Positions 45,201 through 54,338 are shown, counted from the stretch's first letter. The stretch is 64,000 bases of DNA from JAEINY01 sp942490535 (GCA_942490535.1 CALNXQ010000003.1:62001-126000), one strand, 5' to 3'. The notes: generated by a model from the sequence alone, not told the origin. Translations and numbers: made by a program.

Positions 45201-45637
45201 AGACCTGTATCCAGAACACTACTTACGTATGAAAAACCAATGGCTTCAGTAAGTATACTGCGATCTACCACCTCATTGTTTACTGTGATATTATCCAAAG
45301 CAATGCTACTAAAATTCATATAACCGTTGCCTACCCATAGGTTATTCCCTTTATGATCATAATGCGTCGAATAAATTAAGTTACTTGATAAAGAATTAGC
45401 ATCTTCAGCATCATTGCGGAACACATCAAACTGAATCCCATCAAAGCGAATCAATCCTTCATTGGTTCCGAACCACATGAATCCTAAACTATCCTGCTCT
45501 ATACAACGAATAGTAGAAAGAAATTCATACTCCCGATCAGTATAATTCTCGAAATAAACGGAGGGTGGATCACCAGCTATCAATGCACCCGTAAAAAAGA
45601 GAAAATAAATAAAGAGTAAGTAAATCCTAGGGTTCAT
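42260..45637 (-). CDS. Two-component sensor kinase with reg_prop propeller and Y_Y_Y domain
   Basis: 1125-aa sensor. After a signal/membrane segment (LLFIYFLFFTGALIA) come repeated reg_prop units of two seven-bladed propellers (FMWFGTNEGLIRFDG, VWVGTEEDGLFFM, LWLATYGAGLLLFD), then a Y_Y_Y domain (LLPGSYLLHVKVK), a membrane segment near residue 800 (SFAILLTLALGYFLYWL), a coiled coil, HisKA (LANLSHEVRTPMNA) and HATPase_c (NGVKFTKKG, DTGIGI, GMGLGLNIV). It ends after the kinase, with no receiver or HTH, unlike the hybrid forms common in Bacteroidota. Such propeller sensors usually sense oligosaccharides, but no glycan locus is near. ATG 45637 is preferred over 45673. Confidence 0.9.
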   Translation of the reverse strand: MNPRIYLLFIYFLFFTGALIAGDPPSVYFENYTDREYEFLSTIRCIEQDSLGFMWFGTNEGLIRFDGIQFDVFRNDAEDANSLSSNLIYSTHYDHKGNNLWVGNGYMNFSSIALDNITVNNEVVDRSILTEAIGFSYVSSVLDTGLDYLLLGTEGYGIIKYHKANKTFSKIFNTDGDEPWGSRCNCLFNDENDIWAGTNRGLVRFDQNLQLQGWYDLQDTLRVNEINSISKEGKEELLVATYHGFFRFNKKNKAFHEIEIDHPDLKKIVKHVVDHQGNVWVGTEEDGLFFMGDNFSNVINYRAEPGNSQSLIDNVVSDLYVSRLQPILWVSTNQGITKVDFGRNKFIAFDIRQMSDSEVASLFFLYKDSKDAYWFCDRDGVFRKMVQNERFEKISFPGNLMDLMLTDGISMGDDEHFFTSTSGAFVYNARADEISDVTHEVLKGLPISRNELYAVDKDENGTLWMSHRQGIIRWNPLSNENRFFPFPDEYMGSGTVSVTDLIVDSVRKQVWIGSKSGYLIRFNQPDQTYTFFNSAIAPATDRAIPNLIMDLNFDDQNRLWLATYGAGLLLFDEQTQSLNTDYRIGPFKDNIYSIEKDASGCFWIANNFGITCFNPVNGDYRYYDQTEGTFCHEFNERGHFQAADGEIGLGGIGGFVTFYPSLIKDHIYQPKIVVKSFLVQDAVGESKVQKIKNENGKKWIQLKATKHPLSFYPAVLNHSVPEKNVVLWQLEGYEKMWYESPVSQPIVFTNLLPGSYLLHVKVKFAIGIENSAMDTVRIDIIAPFYQQWWLRSFAILLTLALGYFLYWLRGQIHKRQKAILEEKVNEKTIELKRTNEELEESQEEIMAQKEELEYHRIYLEDQVNARTADLEKAKVRAEESDRLKTAFLANLSHEVRTPMNAIIGFSSLLVEDEFDPITQKDFLKRILDNGESLLALIDDIVDISGIESGQVKMYHQEIKLVEYLKKYFESLYFKEKSPETQLILELDSIAEKCIVKTDPRRLQQILTNLLGNGVKFTKKGHVKLCVQKVDVDELKPTKKIVLPDGAEASVIVFRVEDTGIGIKSEYQEVIFDAFRKVSSVDGTVYGGMGLGLNIVKRYVRLLGGDIWVESEFGKGTTFSFYIACQ

Positions 45638-45767
45638 AGACCGGCTAATTTTTCTAAAAATAGGAAAAACCACCTAATATTCAAACACAATAGACAACTA
45701 AGCACTCCCTAATCACATCCTAAATCTATGTTCTTTTGACGAACGAACAGACCATACAGATAAGCAT

Positions 45768-45794
45768 AAAAAAAGGAGCCATCTCAATAGCCCC
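45768..45794 (-). terminator. Intrinsic terminator of clpB
   Basis: On the minus strand GGGGCTAT, a 4-base loop and ATGGCTCC (with two wobble pairs) precede T7. It lies about 18 bp after the clpB stop. Confidence 0.75.
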
Positions 45795-45811
45795 TTCTAC
45801 ACGCTGCCTGA

Positions 45812-48397
45812 TTACTTATTTTGAAACACTAACTTATCGTTCAATACATCCAGCAAGATGACTTTATCTCGTTCCAACTCTTCTGCTAATATTCGTTTGG
45901 AAAGATCATTCAACACATATCGTTGCAACGCCCGCTTAATCGGGCGGGCCCCAAACAAGGGATCAAATCCAGCCCTGGCAATCCAACGTGTGGCCGCTTC
46001 GCTTATTTCAAGCTGCACGCCAGATGCCACCAGTCGCCTCTGTACCCCTTTGAACTGCAGCTGTACAATCTGTTCAATTTCACTTTCAGACAACGGCGCA
46101 AACATGATCACGTCATCAATTCGATTGAGAAACTCAGGTCGAATGGTACGTTTGAGCAATTCAAAAACATCATTGCGGGTGTTTTCTAGAAAAGCCTCAT
46201 CAATGGTATGACCTGAATTTTCAAAGGCCTGCTGAATCAAAGGCGATCCCACATTAGAAGTCATAATGATAATGGTATTTTTAAAATTCACCACGCGCCC
46301 CTTATTATCCGTCAGCCGCCCATCATCCAATACTTGTAACAAAATATTGAACACATCGGGATGGGCTTTCTCAATTTCATCCAACAGGACGACTGAATAA
46401 GGCTTCCGACGCACCGCTTCGGTCAGCTGCCCGCCTTCATCATATCCCACATATCCGGGAGGAGCCCCAATCAAACGAGACACGGAATGCCGCTCCTGAT
46501 ACTCTGACATATCAATGCGGGTCATAAGGTTTTCATCATCGAATAAAAACTCCGCTAAAGCCTTGGCCAACTCAGTTTTACCCACTCCTGTTGTACCCAG
46601 AAAGATGAACGATCCAACCGGCCGCTTATCATCCTGCAAACCTGCCCGACTTCGCCGCACCGCATCCGACACAGCTTCAATGGCCTGATCTTGTCCAACC
46701 ACCCGTTGATGCAATTCCTTTTCAAGCGATAGCAGTTTTTGCTTTTCAGATTTAACCATCTTAGCTACCGGAATTCCTGTCCAGCGACTGACCACACCCG
46801 CCACATCTTCACTATCCACCTCCTCTTTAATCATGGCTTCATCCGCCTGCATTTCGGCCAATTGAAGCTTTAATCGTTCAATAACAGCTTCCGATTCTTT
46901 GATCCGACCATATCGCAACTCGGCTACTTTATCGAACAAACCTTCCCGTTCGGCCCGCTCCGCCTCAAACTTGAAGTTTTCGATATCGCTTTTCTGCTGC
47001 TGAATTTGATCGACCAATTGCTTTTCTGCATCCCACTTGGCCCGCATACTACTGCGCTGCTCTTTCAGTTCGGTGATTTCGCGGTTCAACTCATTCAACT
47101 TTAAAGTATCACCTTCCCTCTTAATCGCCTCCCGCTCAATTTCCAACTGTTTAACACGCCGCTCAATCTCATCGATCTCTTCAGGTACCGAATTGATCTC
47201 TAATCGTAACCGACTGGCTGCTTCATCAATAAGGTCAATAGCCTTGTCCGGCAAAAAACGATCGGAAATATACCGACTGGATAATTCTACAGCCGAAATG
47301 ATCGCTTCATCCTTAATACGCACTTTATGGTGGTTCTCATAGCGCTCCTTCAAACCTCGTAAAATAGAAATGGCACTCAAGGTATCTGGTTCATTAACCA
47401 TCACCATCTGAAAACGCCGCTCAAGTGCCTTATCTTTTTCGAAATATTTTTGGTACTCATTAAGAGTGGTAGCCCCTACAGCACGCAATTCCCCCCTGGC
47501 TAAAGCCGGCTTCAGAATATTGGCTGCATCCATGGCCCCTTCACTTTTTCCGGCACCCACCAACGTATGAATCTCATCAATAAACAAAATAATTTCACCA
47601 TTGGCATTGATCACCTCTTTCACAACCCCTTTCAATCGCTCTTCAAACTCCCCCTTATACTTGGCACCAGCAATTAAGGCCCCCATATCGAGTGAGTAGA
47701 CTTCTTTCGTTTTCAAATTTTCAGGCACATCCCCATTGACAATACGCTGCGCCAATCCTTCGGCAATGGCTGTTTTTCCAACGCCAGGCTCACCAATTAA
47801 AATGGGATTATTTTTAGTGCGTCGCGATAATATCTGCAAAATCCGCCGAATTTCTTCGTCCCGCCCAATTACCGGGTCTAATTTCCCTTGACGGGCTTCC
47901 TCGTTTAAATTAATCGCAAACCGACTCAATGACTGATAGGTATCCTCTGCTGATTGACTGTTAACTTTAGCCCCTTGTCGCAATTCTTCAATGGCCAGCG
48001 CTAAAGCTTTCTCCGTCATACCCGCATCTTTCAACATGGTTGACACAGTATCTTTTACCTGCAACAGAGCCAGCATCAGATATTCAATACTAACGAATTG
48101 ATCACCATGCTTTTTAGAGGCAGCCACAGCCTTTTGCAAAACTTCAGAAGATGTGCGTGACAAATAAGGTTCACCTCCCGAAACACGTGGATAGGATTGC
48201 ACAATCCCTTCCAATACGGACTTAAATTCATTGGTTCCGGTTTTCTTCACCAAAAAATCAATGACATTTTCTTCGTGATGCAAAACACCTTGCAATAAAT
48301 GCCCTGGCTCCACAGCTTGCTGTTGGTTACCCTGCGCAATCTGAAAAGCCTGCTGAATGGCCTCCTGTGCTTTTATAGTAAAGTTATTCAAGTTCAT
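45812..48397 (-). CDS. clpB: ATP-dependent disaggregase ClpB
   Basis: Hsp100 chaperone that resolves aggregates with DnaK. N-domain to about residue 150; first AAA+ module with Walker A GEPGVGKT (about 202), the long coiled-coil M domain (about 400-530), and second AAA+ module with Walker A GTTGVGKTEL (about 601) and GYVGYDEGGQLTEAVRRKPY. Length of 861 aa is normal. The M domain separates it from ClpA/ClpC. A heat-shock promoter could not be identified. Confidence 0.98.
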   Translation of the reverse strand: MNLNNFTIKAQEAIQQAFQIAQGNQQQAVEPGHLLQGVLHHEENVIDFLVKKTGTNEFKSVLEGIVQSYPRVSGGEPYLSRTSSEVLQKAVAASKKHGDQFVSIEYLMLALLQVKDTVSTMLKDAGMTEKALALAIEELRQGAKVNSQSAEDTYQSLSRFAINLNEEARQGKLDPVIGRDEEIRRILQILSRRTKNNPILIGEPGVGKTAIAEGLAQRIVNGDVPENLKTKEVYSLDMGALIAGAKYKGEFEERLKGVVKEVINANGEIILFIDEIHTLVGAGKSEGAMDAANILKPALARGELRAVGATTLNEYQKYFEKDKALERRFQMVMVNEPDTLSAISILRGLKERYENHHKVRIKDEAIISAVELSSRYISDRFLPDKAIDLIDEAASRLRLEINSVPEEIDEIERRVKQLEIEREAIKREGDTLKLNELNREITELKEQRSSMRAKWDAEKQLVDQIQQQKSDIENFKFEAERAEREGLFDKVAELRYGRIKESEAVIERLKLQLAEMQADEAMIKEEVDSEDVAGVVSRWTGIPVAKMVKSEKQKLLSLEKELHQRVVGQDQAIEAVSDAVRRSRAGLQDDKRPVGSFIFLGTTGVGKTELAKALAEFLFDDENLMTRIDMSEYQERHSVSRLIGAPPGYVGYDEGGQLTEAVRRKPYSVVLLDEIEKAHPDVFNILLQVLDDGRLTDNKGRVVNFKNTIIIMTSNVGSPLIQQAFENSGHTIDEAFLENTRNDVFELLKRTIRPEFLNRIDDVIMFAPLSESEIEQIVQLQFKGVQRRLVASGVQLEISEAATRWIARAGFDPLFGARPIKRALQRYVLNDLSKRILAEELERDKVILLDVLNDKLVFQNK

Positions 48398-48616
48398 TTT
48401 ACCTTCAATTTAAATACAAATTGATTCCTTCAAATCGTTTGCCAGACCACAATACCAGTCAATATGTCATACAAACACCTGGCTTTATGCCAAATATTCA
48501 CCCACATCCATTACACACGTGCAAAAAAGACATAAAAAATCAACATCCTCACATATCTAAATCCATATCAACCATTATATTTGTAAATATTGAACAATTA
48601 ATCAATCCCATTCAAC
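48398..48616. other. Divergent region between clpB and the Cys-pair lipoprotein gene
   Basis: 219-bp A/T-rich region. TATATTTG (48576-48583) is a -7-like element 34 bp before the lipoprotein ATG. Nothing clear for clpB. Confidence 0.45.
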
Positions 48617-49111
48617 ATGAAAAAAATTACTTATTACTTAAGTATTGCTCTAATTTTTGCAGCTTGTAACACCTCTCAAAAGAAAAGTGATACAACAGCT
48701 GAAACTGGCTGTTGCTCTGATAAAGAGACCAAAACTGAAGCTTGCTGCAGCAAAGAAACTAAGGTGACAGAAGCTACCGTAGACGCCATCTTTTCCACTC
48801 CTGAAAAATTTGTTGACCAAACTGTAAATTTGAAAGGACGTGTGATTCATACCTGTAAGAAAAGTGGAAAAAAAATGTTTCTGGCTGGTACCGATGAAAG
48901 TAAACTCATTCGCATCGAAGCTGGTGATGACATCAGTCGTTTTGAAGAAAACCTGGAAGGTGAATTGGTTGTAGCTACCGGAAAACTGACTGCCTTGGTA
49001 AATGAAACAGTCCACGAGCATGCTGAAGGTGACGACCACAACTGCGCCACTGAAAATAAATCAAAAGATTACCTCATGGTTTGTTCCTCATTTTCGGTTA
49101 CTCAGGAATAG
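48617..49111 (+). CDS. Putative metal-binding lipoprotein with duplicated Cys-pair motif
   Basis: 164-aa lipoprotein (lipobox FAAC, Cys about residue 16). The N-terminal linker has two copies of a Cys-pair motif: GCCSDKET and ACCSKET. The following region (VDQTVNLKGRVIHTCKKSGKKMFLAG to GELVVATGKL) looks like an OB-fold. Near the C-terminus is a His/Asp/Cys-rich patch (HEHAEGDDHNC). I infer binding of a metal or heavy-metal stress response; not proven. It is followed by a terminator, then a PepSY membrane protein and a barrel protein. Confidence 0.75.
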   Translation: MKKITYYLSIALIFAACNTSQKKSDTTAETGCCSDKETKTEACCSKETKVTEATVDAIFSTPEKFVDQTVNLKGRVIHTCKKSGKKMFLAGTDESKLIRIEAGDDISRFEENLEGELVVATGKLTALVNETVHEHAEGDDHNCATENKSKDYLMVCSSFSVTQE

Positions 49112-49131
49112 TATTTCACTAACATAGAATC

Positions 49132-49167
49132 AACCCCCTTAAGGCGTTTCCTTCTGGGGGTTTTTTA
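49132..49167 (+). terminator. Intrinsic terminator after the Cys-pair lipoprotein gene
   Basis: AACCCCC (49132-49138) pairs with GGGGGTT (49156-49162), followed by TTTTTT. Confidence 0.88.
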
Positions 49168-49210
49168 ATAAATTTAGAGCCTTCAATAACGACCTCACAT
49201 TTCTTAAGCA

Positions 49211-49765
49211 ATGAAACTTCGAAAATTAAACCGCGTTCTTCACCGTGACCTGGGCTACCTTTTTACCGGTATGATCATCATTTATGCCATTTCGGGCATC
49301 GCCTTGAATCACATCAAGGACTTTAATCCCAATTATACGATAACGCGGGAACAGAGAACCATTTCCATTCCACAGAAATTAGCCGCTGATGACAAAGCCG
49401 GTGCCATTTCAATACTTGCCCAATTTAATGAGGCCGACAACTATCGAAAACACTATTTTCCTTCGCGCGATGAACTTAAAATCTTTTTAAAGCAAGGTGG
49501 CTCCATCGTGGTTAATCTGAAAAATGGAGAAACCCTCTATGAAAGTCTGAAAAAACGCCCTCTCCTGCACCAGGTCAACTTCCTGCACTACAACCCGGGC
49601 CATTTGTGGAAATGGTTCTCCGATGTATTTGCCGTGGTATTGATCGTTTTGGCCATCACCGGATTATTTATTTTAAAAGGAAAAAATGGAATTACACGGC
49701 GGGGAGCCTGGTTAACAGCTATTGGAATTATTGTACCTTTGATTTTTCTTTTGATGTACTATTGA
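49211..49765 (+). CDS. PepSY-associated membrane protein
   Basis: 184 aa with an N-terminal membrane helix (LFTGMIIIYAISGIALNHI) of the PepSY_TM type, an extracytoplasmic middle part and two C-terminal helices (DVFAVVLIVLAITGLFILKG, AIGIIVPLIFLLMYY). The first helix with HRDLGYLFTG is a family mark. PepSY_TM proteins occur with iron-siderophore and reductase systems. It precedes the barrel protein by 55 bp and probably shares its transcript. Confidence 0.88.
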   Translation: MKLRKLNRVLHRDLGYLFTGMIIIYAISGIALNHIKDFNPNYTITREQRTISIPQKLAADDKAGAISILAQFNEADNYRKHYFPSRDELKIFLKQGGSIVVNLKNGETLYESLKKRPLLHQVNFLHYNPGHLWKWFSDVFAVVLIVLAITGLFILKGKNGITRRGAWLTAIGIIVPLIFLLMYY

Positions 49766-49820
49766 ATATTTCACCCCAGTTGTTCGAAAAAAATACCCGG
49801 GCCATTGAAGTAAAAAAACG

Positions 49821-51743
49821 ATGCATAAAACACTATCCACTGCTATTCTTAGTTTTTTGATGCTGATCTGTTTTCTGACCAACATCAAGGGCCGTGTTTT
49901 ATCCGCAATAAAAATTCCTCAGGACACTATTATCCAACAAAAAGGGGATACAACAATTATCCTTTATCCCCTTTCTCCCAAAGCAACTGATTCTACTCTA
50001 TTGCAAAAAAAAGATCCCATCGTTGATTTTTTCAATAATCGCTCATCAACCACCAAATTTAACCGCTGGATCAAAGAATTAGTAGTGAATGTAAAAGACA
50101 CTACCCCCAAACCGTTTATTCACAACATCAATTATGAAACTGATTACCTGCGATTAAAAGGAAAGAAGATATACAGCATTCGCATCAAGCAGATCGATCC
50201 ATTTGGTACGTCCATCCAGGATACCACCCAAACCGCCCAATCTTGGCTGGGACGAAAGGGCAATCAATTACGTGTACCTACTTCCACACGCATCATTCGC
50301 AAAAACCTGACTTTCTCAACCGGCGAACAGGTGGATCCCTTTCACTTAAGCGAAAGTGAACGGATTCTTCGCCAACTCAACTTTATCAACGATGCCAAAA
50401 TTGAAGTACAACTTAACGCAAAAGACACAACCCTGGTGGATATAATTGTCATTACGCGCGATAAATACCCACACGCCTTTAACCTGGGATTAAGCTCTAC
50501 AACGCCCGAAGTCACTTTATATACACGCAACCTGGCAGGCCAGGGATTAGGCCTTTCGCACACTCAGATGATTACTTCTCCCAAGTCGGCTGATTTTGGT
50601 TTTACTGATCAATTAACCTTCAGCAATATAGACAAATCAAGAATCAACTTGAATCTGGAATATTCACAACTGAATACTGAACATTACCTGAGCGCCAATG
50701 CCCAGCGTAGCTTTTTCTTTACCGACCATAAATATGCCGGCGGACTCTACTATAACCGCTCTTATCAAAATACAGGATTTCCAGGAGGTGAACAAATCGA
50801 CTGGCAAGACGATTTATCCTACCGCTTCAGCGATGCCTGGGCGGGGCGTTCATTCAAAGTAGAAAGCGCCAATTACTTTAACCAATCCTACTTTTACCTG
50901 ACCGGACAGGTTCAATCCTCTAAATTTTACAACTTAACCGATTCCCTGAGTACTCACCCCTTATTGATTTTCAATAGGTATTATTACACAGCCCTCACTT
51001 TTTCGAAACGCAATTACTACAAAAACAATTTAATCTATTCCTATGGTCGAACCGAGGATGTTCCCTACGGATTCATGGGATCTGTCACCATGGGTCTGAA
51101 TAGTAATGCGCAATATAGCCGCCCCTATGTAGGCGGGCATTTCTCTTTTGGCAAGGCCATCATACCCAACAAGGGGTATTTTTATTTTAGTGCTGAAGCC
51201 GGTTCCTATTTCAGGGAGAACCAGTCTGAACAGGGCTATATGAAATTCAGCAGCAAATACATCAGCAATCTAAAACCCTTTGCCGGTGGATACTTGCGCC
51301 ACTTCATCGAATGGGACTATCTCAAAGGATTTAACCGGTTGGATAATGAATTCATATACCTTTCTGAACGAAAACAAGGCTTGACCGGCTTCTCCGACAC
51401 AAAACTAAGAGGAAAAGAAAAAATGGTTCTCAGTGCGGAAAGTATTTATTTTTCACCGCGTAATATCCTTGGCTTTCGGATTATTGGACTGGCCTTTGCC
51501 GATTTAGGCATCATTGGCGATGGCCAAAATGGATTGTTGAAACAAGATTATCAACTGAGCATTGGTGCAGGCATTCGCTTACACAACGACAACCTGGTGT
51601 TCAGAACCATTCAGATTCGACTGGCATACCTTCCTTTTGCTCCCGCAGGACTCTCCGCTTTTGATTTGAAAATTAGCGGAGAATCCACCAAACGCTTTAT
51701 TGACTTTGTCCCTAACGCCCCAAAGCGCAATGAGTTTAAGTAA
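49821..51743 (+). CDS. POTRA-containing outer membrane beta-barrel protein (BamA/TamA-like)
   Basis: 640-aa outer membrane protein. Signal-like N-terminus (ILSFLMLICFLTNIKG), then a region with one POTRA-type domain (RIIRKNLTFSTGEQVDPFHLSESERILRQLNFINDAKIEVQL), and a C-terminal barrel of aromatic, alternating strands from about residue 220 onward (for example GLGLSHTQMITSP, YSFRLSDAW-like segments). One POTRA and this length set it apart from BamA (about 800 aa, five POTRAs). Client or function unknown; follows a PepSY protein. Confidence 0.82.
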   Translation: MHKTLSTAILSFLMLICFLTNIKGRVLSAIKIPQDTIIQQKGDTTIILYPLSPKATDSTLLQKKDPIVDFFNNRSSTTKFNRWIKELVVNVKDTTPKPFIHNINYETDYLRLKGKKIYSIRIKQIDPFGTSIQDTTQTAQSWLGRKGNQLRVPTSTRIIRKNLTFSTGEQVDPFHLSESERILRQLNFINDAKIEVQLNAKDTTLVDIIVITRDKYPHAFNLGLSSTTPEVTLYTRNLAGQGLGLSHTQMITSPKSADFGFTDQLTFSNIDKSRINLNLEYSQLNTEHYLSANAQRSFFFTDHKYAGGLYYNRSYQNTGFPGGEQIDWQDDLSYRFSDAWAGRSFKVESANYFNQSYFYLTGQVQSSKFYNLTDSLSTHPLLIFNRYYYTALTFSKRNYYKNNLIYSYGRTEDVPYGFMGSVTMGLNSNAQYSRPYVGGHFSFGKAIIPNKGYFYFSAEAGSYFRENQSEQGYMKFSSKYISNLKPFAGGYLRHFIEWDYLKGFNRLDNEFIYLSERKQGLTGFSDTKLRGKEKMVLSAESIYFSPRNILGFRIIGLAFADLGIIGDGQNGLLKQDYQLSIGAGIRLHNDNLVFRTIQIRLAYLPFAPAGLSAFDLKISGESTKRFIDFVPNAPKRNEFK

Positions 51744-51908
51744 CGGCTTACGTTTCATTACTTGTTTTTTTTACATTTATACACCAATCTCGATAAGACA
51801 GGAGCCATCCCGTTGAAAACACGTACACCTGATTGTTGAACATCCATACACCCAACCATAGACCACTCATTCACCTAAGTGGTTTACAAGTACCCACACT
51901 GTCATTTT

Positions 51909-51960
51909 AGCCTCACACACACGGTAGAAATGCACCTAAACATGTGTTCGTGTGTAGGCT
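51909..51960. repeat. Long inverted repeat (AGCCT-ACACACG / CGTGTGT-AGGCT)
   Basis: AGCCTCACACACACG (51909-51923) pairs with CGTGTGTAGGCT (51949-51960), with a small bulge in the left arm and a 25-base loop. No T-run follows on the plus strand. Could be a stem of a small RNA, an mRNA 3' end structure for the barrel gene, or chance. Confidence 0.5.
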
Positions 51961-52030
51961 TAAACATTAAAATATGCGCTGCAGCCAAACGACAATAATA
52001 TATCCTGCAGATGGACACCTTGGGTCACTC

Positions 52031-52068
52031 AAGAAAAAAACCGTCCCAGTAATTTACTGAGACGGTTT
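52031..52068 (-). terminator. Intrinsic terminator of the DPP-IV-type gene
   Basis: Arms AAACCGTC (52038-52045) and GACGGTTT (52061-52068), extended by CAGTA/TACTG, with a T-run of about seven bases on the minus strand. It is 135 bp beyond the stop at 52203, so the mRNA would have a long 3' UTR. Confidence 0.85.
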
Positions 52069-52202
52069 ATTCTAGCTATTCGTTTATGAAACAAAATGTG
52101 TGGCGGAATTTGCAGAAGCATTCTCTATAAGTACTTAAAACGCCATGAGACTTTTAGAACACTCTGCTTGCTTCTCTGCTCAAAAAAGTTGGTTTCCTCT
52201 GC

Positions 52203-54338
52203 CTACAAAAAATCTTCAAAATAGCGACTGACTTTTTCCATCAAATGCACCCGGTCACGGCCCATCACATTGTGCTCATGCCGCGGATAGGCAAAATAGT
52301 CCACTTGCACTTCATTTTTCACAGACGCCCGCAAAAAGGTTAAACTGTGTTGCCAAACCACCACTGGATCAATGGCACCATGAATCACCATCAAGCGGCC
52401 TTTCAGATTCTTCACCTGGTTGTTCAGACAATTTTTCGCATATCCCTCCGGATTTTCCTGCGGCATATCATTGTAGCGCTCGCCATACATAATCTCGTAA
52501 TATTGCCAGTCAATTACCGGTCCACCAGCAACCCCCACTTTAAATACATCCGATTGTTGCAACATCATGGAAATCGTCATAAAACCACCATAACTCCAAC
52601 CATGCACACCAATCCGATCAGCATCCACATATGGTAAGGACTTTAAATATTCCACACCCTGCATTTGATCCGATACTTCCAAAGTTCCCACCTGGCGATG
52701 AATGGCCTGCTCAAATGCTTTTCCACGACCCGTTGTACCCCGGTTATCCAAAGTAAATGCAATGTATCCTTTTTGTGCCATGTACAACTGCCAGGTACGG
52801 GCGGCACCTAACCACCTGTTTTGCACCAACTGAGAATGCGGGCCACCATAAACATAAACAATAACCGGATACTTTTTAGAAGGATCAAAATTAGTAGGTA
52901 AAATCACCCGGCCATGCAAATCCGTTTGACCATCAGCTGTTTTTAAAGTCACCAGATCAATCTTCCCGATTTCCACATCCTTATATGGATTTTCAGCTTC
53001 ATGAAGTACTTGTAAACTCTGCCCTTTACTGTTTAATACACAGGTTTTAGACGGTACACTCAAGGATGACCAGGTAGACAAAGCGTAGCGCCCGTCCGCA
53101 CTTACTTTCACCCGATGCACACCGGGCTCATTAGTTAGTTTTACCATTTTACCATTGGCCATGTTTACTTTATACACATGACGCTCCAGTATACTTTCCT
53201 TGGTGGATTCAATAAACAAAGACTTTGCACTGGAATCAAAACCCAATACTTTGGTCACCTCCCACTCACCAGTAGTCAACTGTTTTTTAATATTACCTTC
53301 CAGATCATACACATAAAGGTGGTTATATCCATCCCGTACACTTTGCCAAATAAACTGATCAGATTTGCCAGGTATAAATAATGCGGCATGTTGGGGCTCC
53401 ACCCAACGCTCATCTTGCTCTTCAAACAGTGTTTTCACCAGTTCACCGCTTCGGGCATCATATTTATTCAGATACATGTGATTCTGCTCCCGGTTCAATT
53501 CAGCAATCAAAATATATTGCTCATCGGGCGTCCAGGCTATATTTGTAAAAAAGCGATCGGCCGGTTCACCCGTTTTTAGATAGATGATCTTTTTTTCGGT
53601 CGCATCATAAACACCAACAGTTACTTCATGACTGCGCATACCGGCCATGGGATATTTAATACTCTCCAACTCAGCAACCCTCTTTTCTACATTCACTAAT
53701 GGATAATCACTCACCATCGATTCATCTTTGCGGTAAAATGCCAGGTAGTTTCCCTGGGGCGACCAAAAAGTTCCTTTCGAAATACCAAACTCATTGCGAT
53801 GTACCGTTTGACCAAAAACGATATGTTCAGCATCATCACTTCCCACTAAAATCGGTTCCTGCTCGCCCGATACTATATAAAGATCTTGATCTTTAGTAAA
53901 AGCCGCTTGATTCTTTGTTGCACTATAATCCACATTGGCTGCTCCTTCAGGCAACTTTACCAGCGCACTCACCAGCATCTGCGCAATGTCAACTGTTATA
54001 ATATTTGACTGCGTTTGAAACCGAATTTCATTTTTGCGGACCCACTCCAGACGAGGCAATCGTTTTAAGGCAGGCACTTGCCTATTTTCCAGAATTTCAT
54101 TAAGATCATTCAAACCCAATAAAAACTGCTCTTTTTTTCCAATAAACTGATTAAAAACGGAATCATTACGTTGAATGACCCATTCATTCGTTTCACCTCT
54201 GAAAGCGACATTGATCCCAAATGGATAATAATTATAAAAGTTCTTGCCTCCGGGAATAAGCTCTTCCAGGGAAAGTTGAGCAGAAGCTCCCAACGCAATA
54301 ATGGCACTAAAAAGTAGTGTTAAAAGTCTTCGTTGCAT
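52203..54338 (-). CDS. S9B dipeptidyl-peptidase IV-like serine peptidase
   Basis: 711-aa exported prolyl peptidase. Signal peptide to about residue 20 (LLFSAIIALGASAQ), then a beta-propeller N-terminal domain (DPPIV_N), then the alpha/beta-hydrolase domain with the triad: Ser in GWSYGGFM (about residue 583), Asp in GAIDPVV (about 656) and His in RHEHNVMG (about 687). This matches DPP-IV/S9B enzymes that release X-Pro dipeptides in the periplasm. Alone, leftward, with a terminator well downstream. Confidence 0.95.
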   Translation of the reverse strand: MQRRLLTLLFSAIIALGASAQLSLEELIPGGKNFYNYYPFGINVAFRGETNEWVIQRNDSVFNQFIGKKEQFLLGLNDLNEILENRQVPALKRLPRLEWVRKNEIRFQTQSNIITVDIAQMLVSALVKLPEGAANVDYSATKNQAAFTKDQDLYIVSGEQEPILVGSDDAEHIVFGQTVHRNEFGISKGTFWSPQGNYLAFYRKDESMVSDYPLVNVEKRVAELESIKYPMAGMRSHEVTVGVYDATEKKIIYLKTGEPADRFFTNIAWTPDEQYILIAELNREQNHMYLNKYDARSGELVKTLFEEQDERWVEPQHAALFIPGKSDQFIWQSVRDGYNHLYVYDLEGNIKKQLTTGEWEVTKVLGFDSSAKSLFIESTKESILERHVYKVNMANGKMVKLTNEPGVHRVKVSADGRYALSTWSSLSVPSKTCVLNSKGQSLQVLHEAENPYKDVEIGKIDLVTLKTADGQTDLHGRVILPTNFDPSKKYPVIVYVYGGPHSQLVQNRWLGAARTWQLYMAQKGYIAFTLDNRGTTGRGKAFEQAIHRQVGTLEVSDQMQGVEYLKSLPYVDADRIGVHGWSYGGFMTISMMLQQSDVFKVGVAGGPVIDWQYYEIMYGERYNDMPQENPEGYAKNCLNNQVKNLKGRLMVIHGAIDPVVVWQHSLTFLRASVKNEVQVDYFAYPRHEHNVMGRDRVHLMEKVSRYFEDFL

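Larger units (their letters stand above)
51744..52202. other. 459-bp intergenic region, with long inverted repeat and a terminator
   Basis: Between convergent outer-membrane and peptidase genes. Contains the inverted repeat at 51909-51960 and the terminator at 52031-52068. The remainder (51744-51900 and 52069-52202) shows no open frame or family signal that I can see. Confidence 0.6.
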
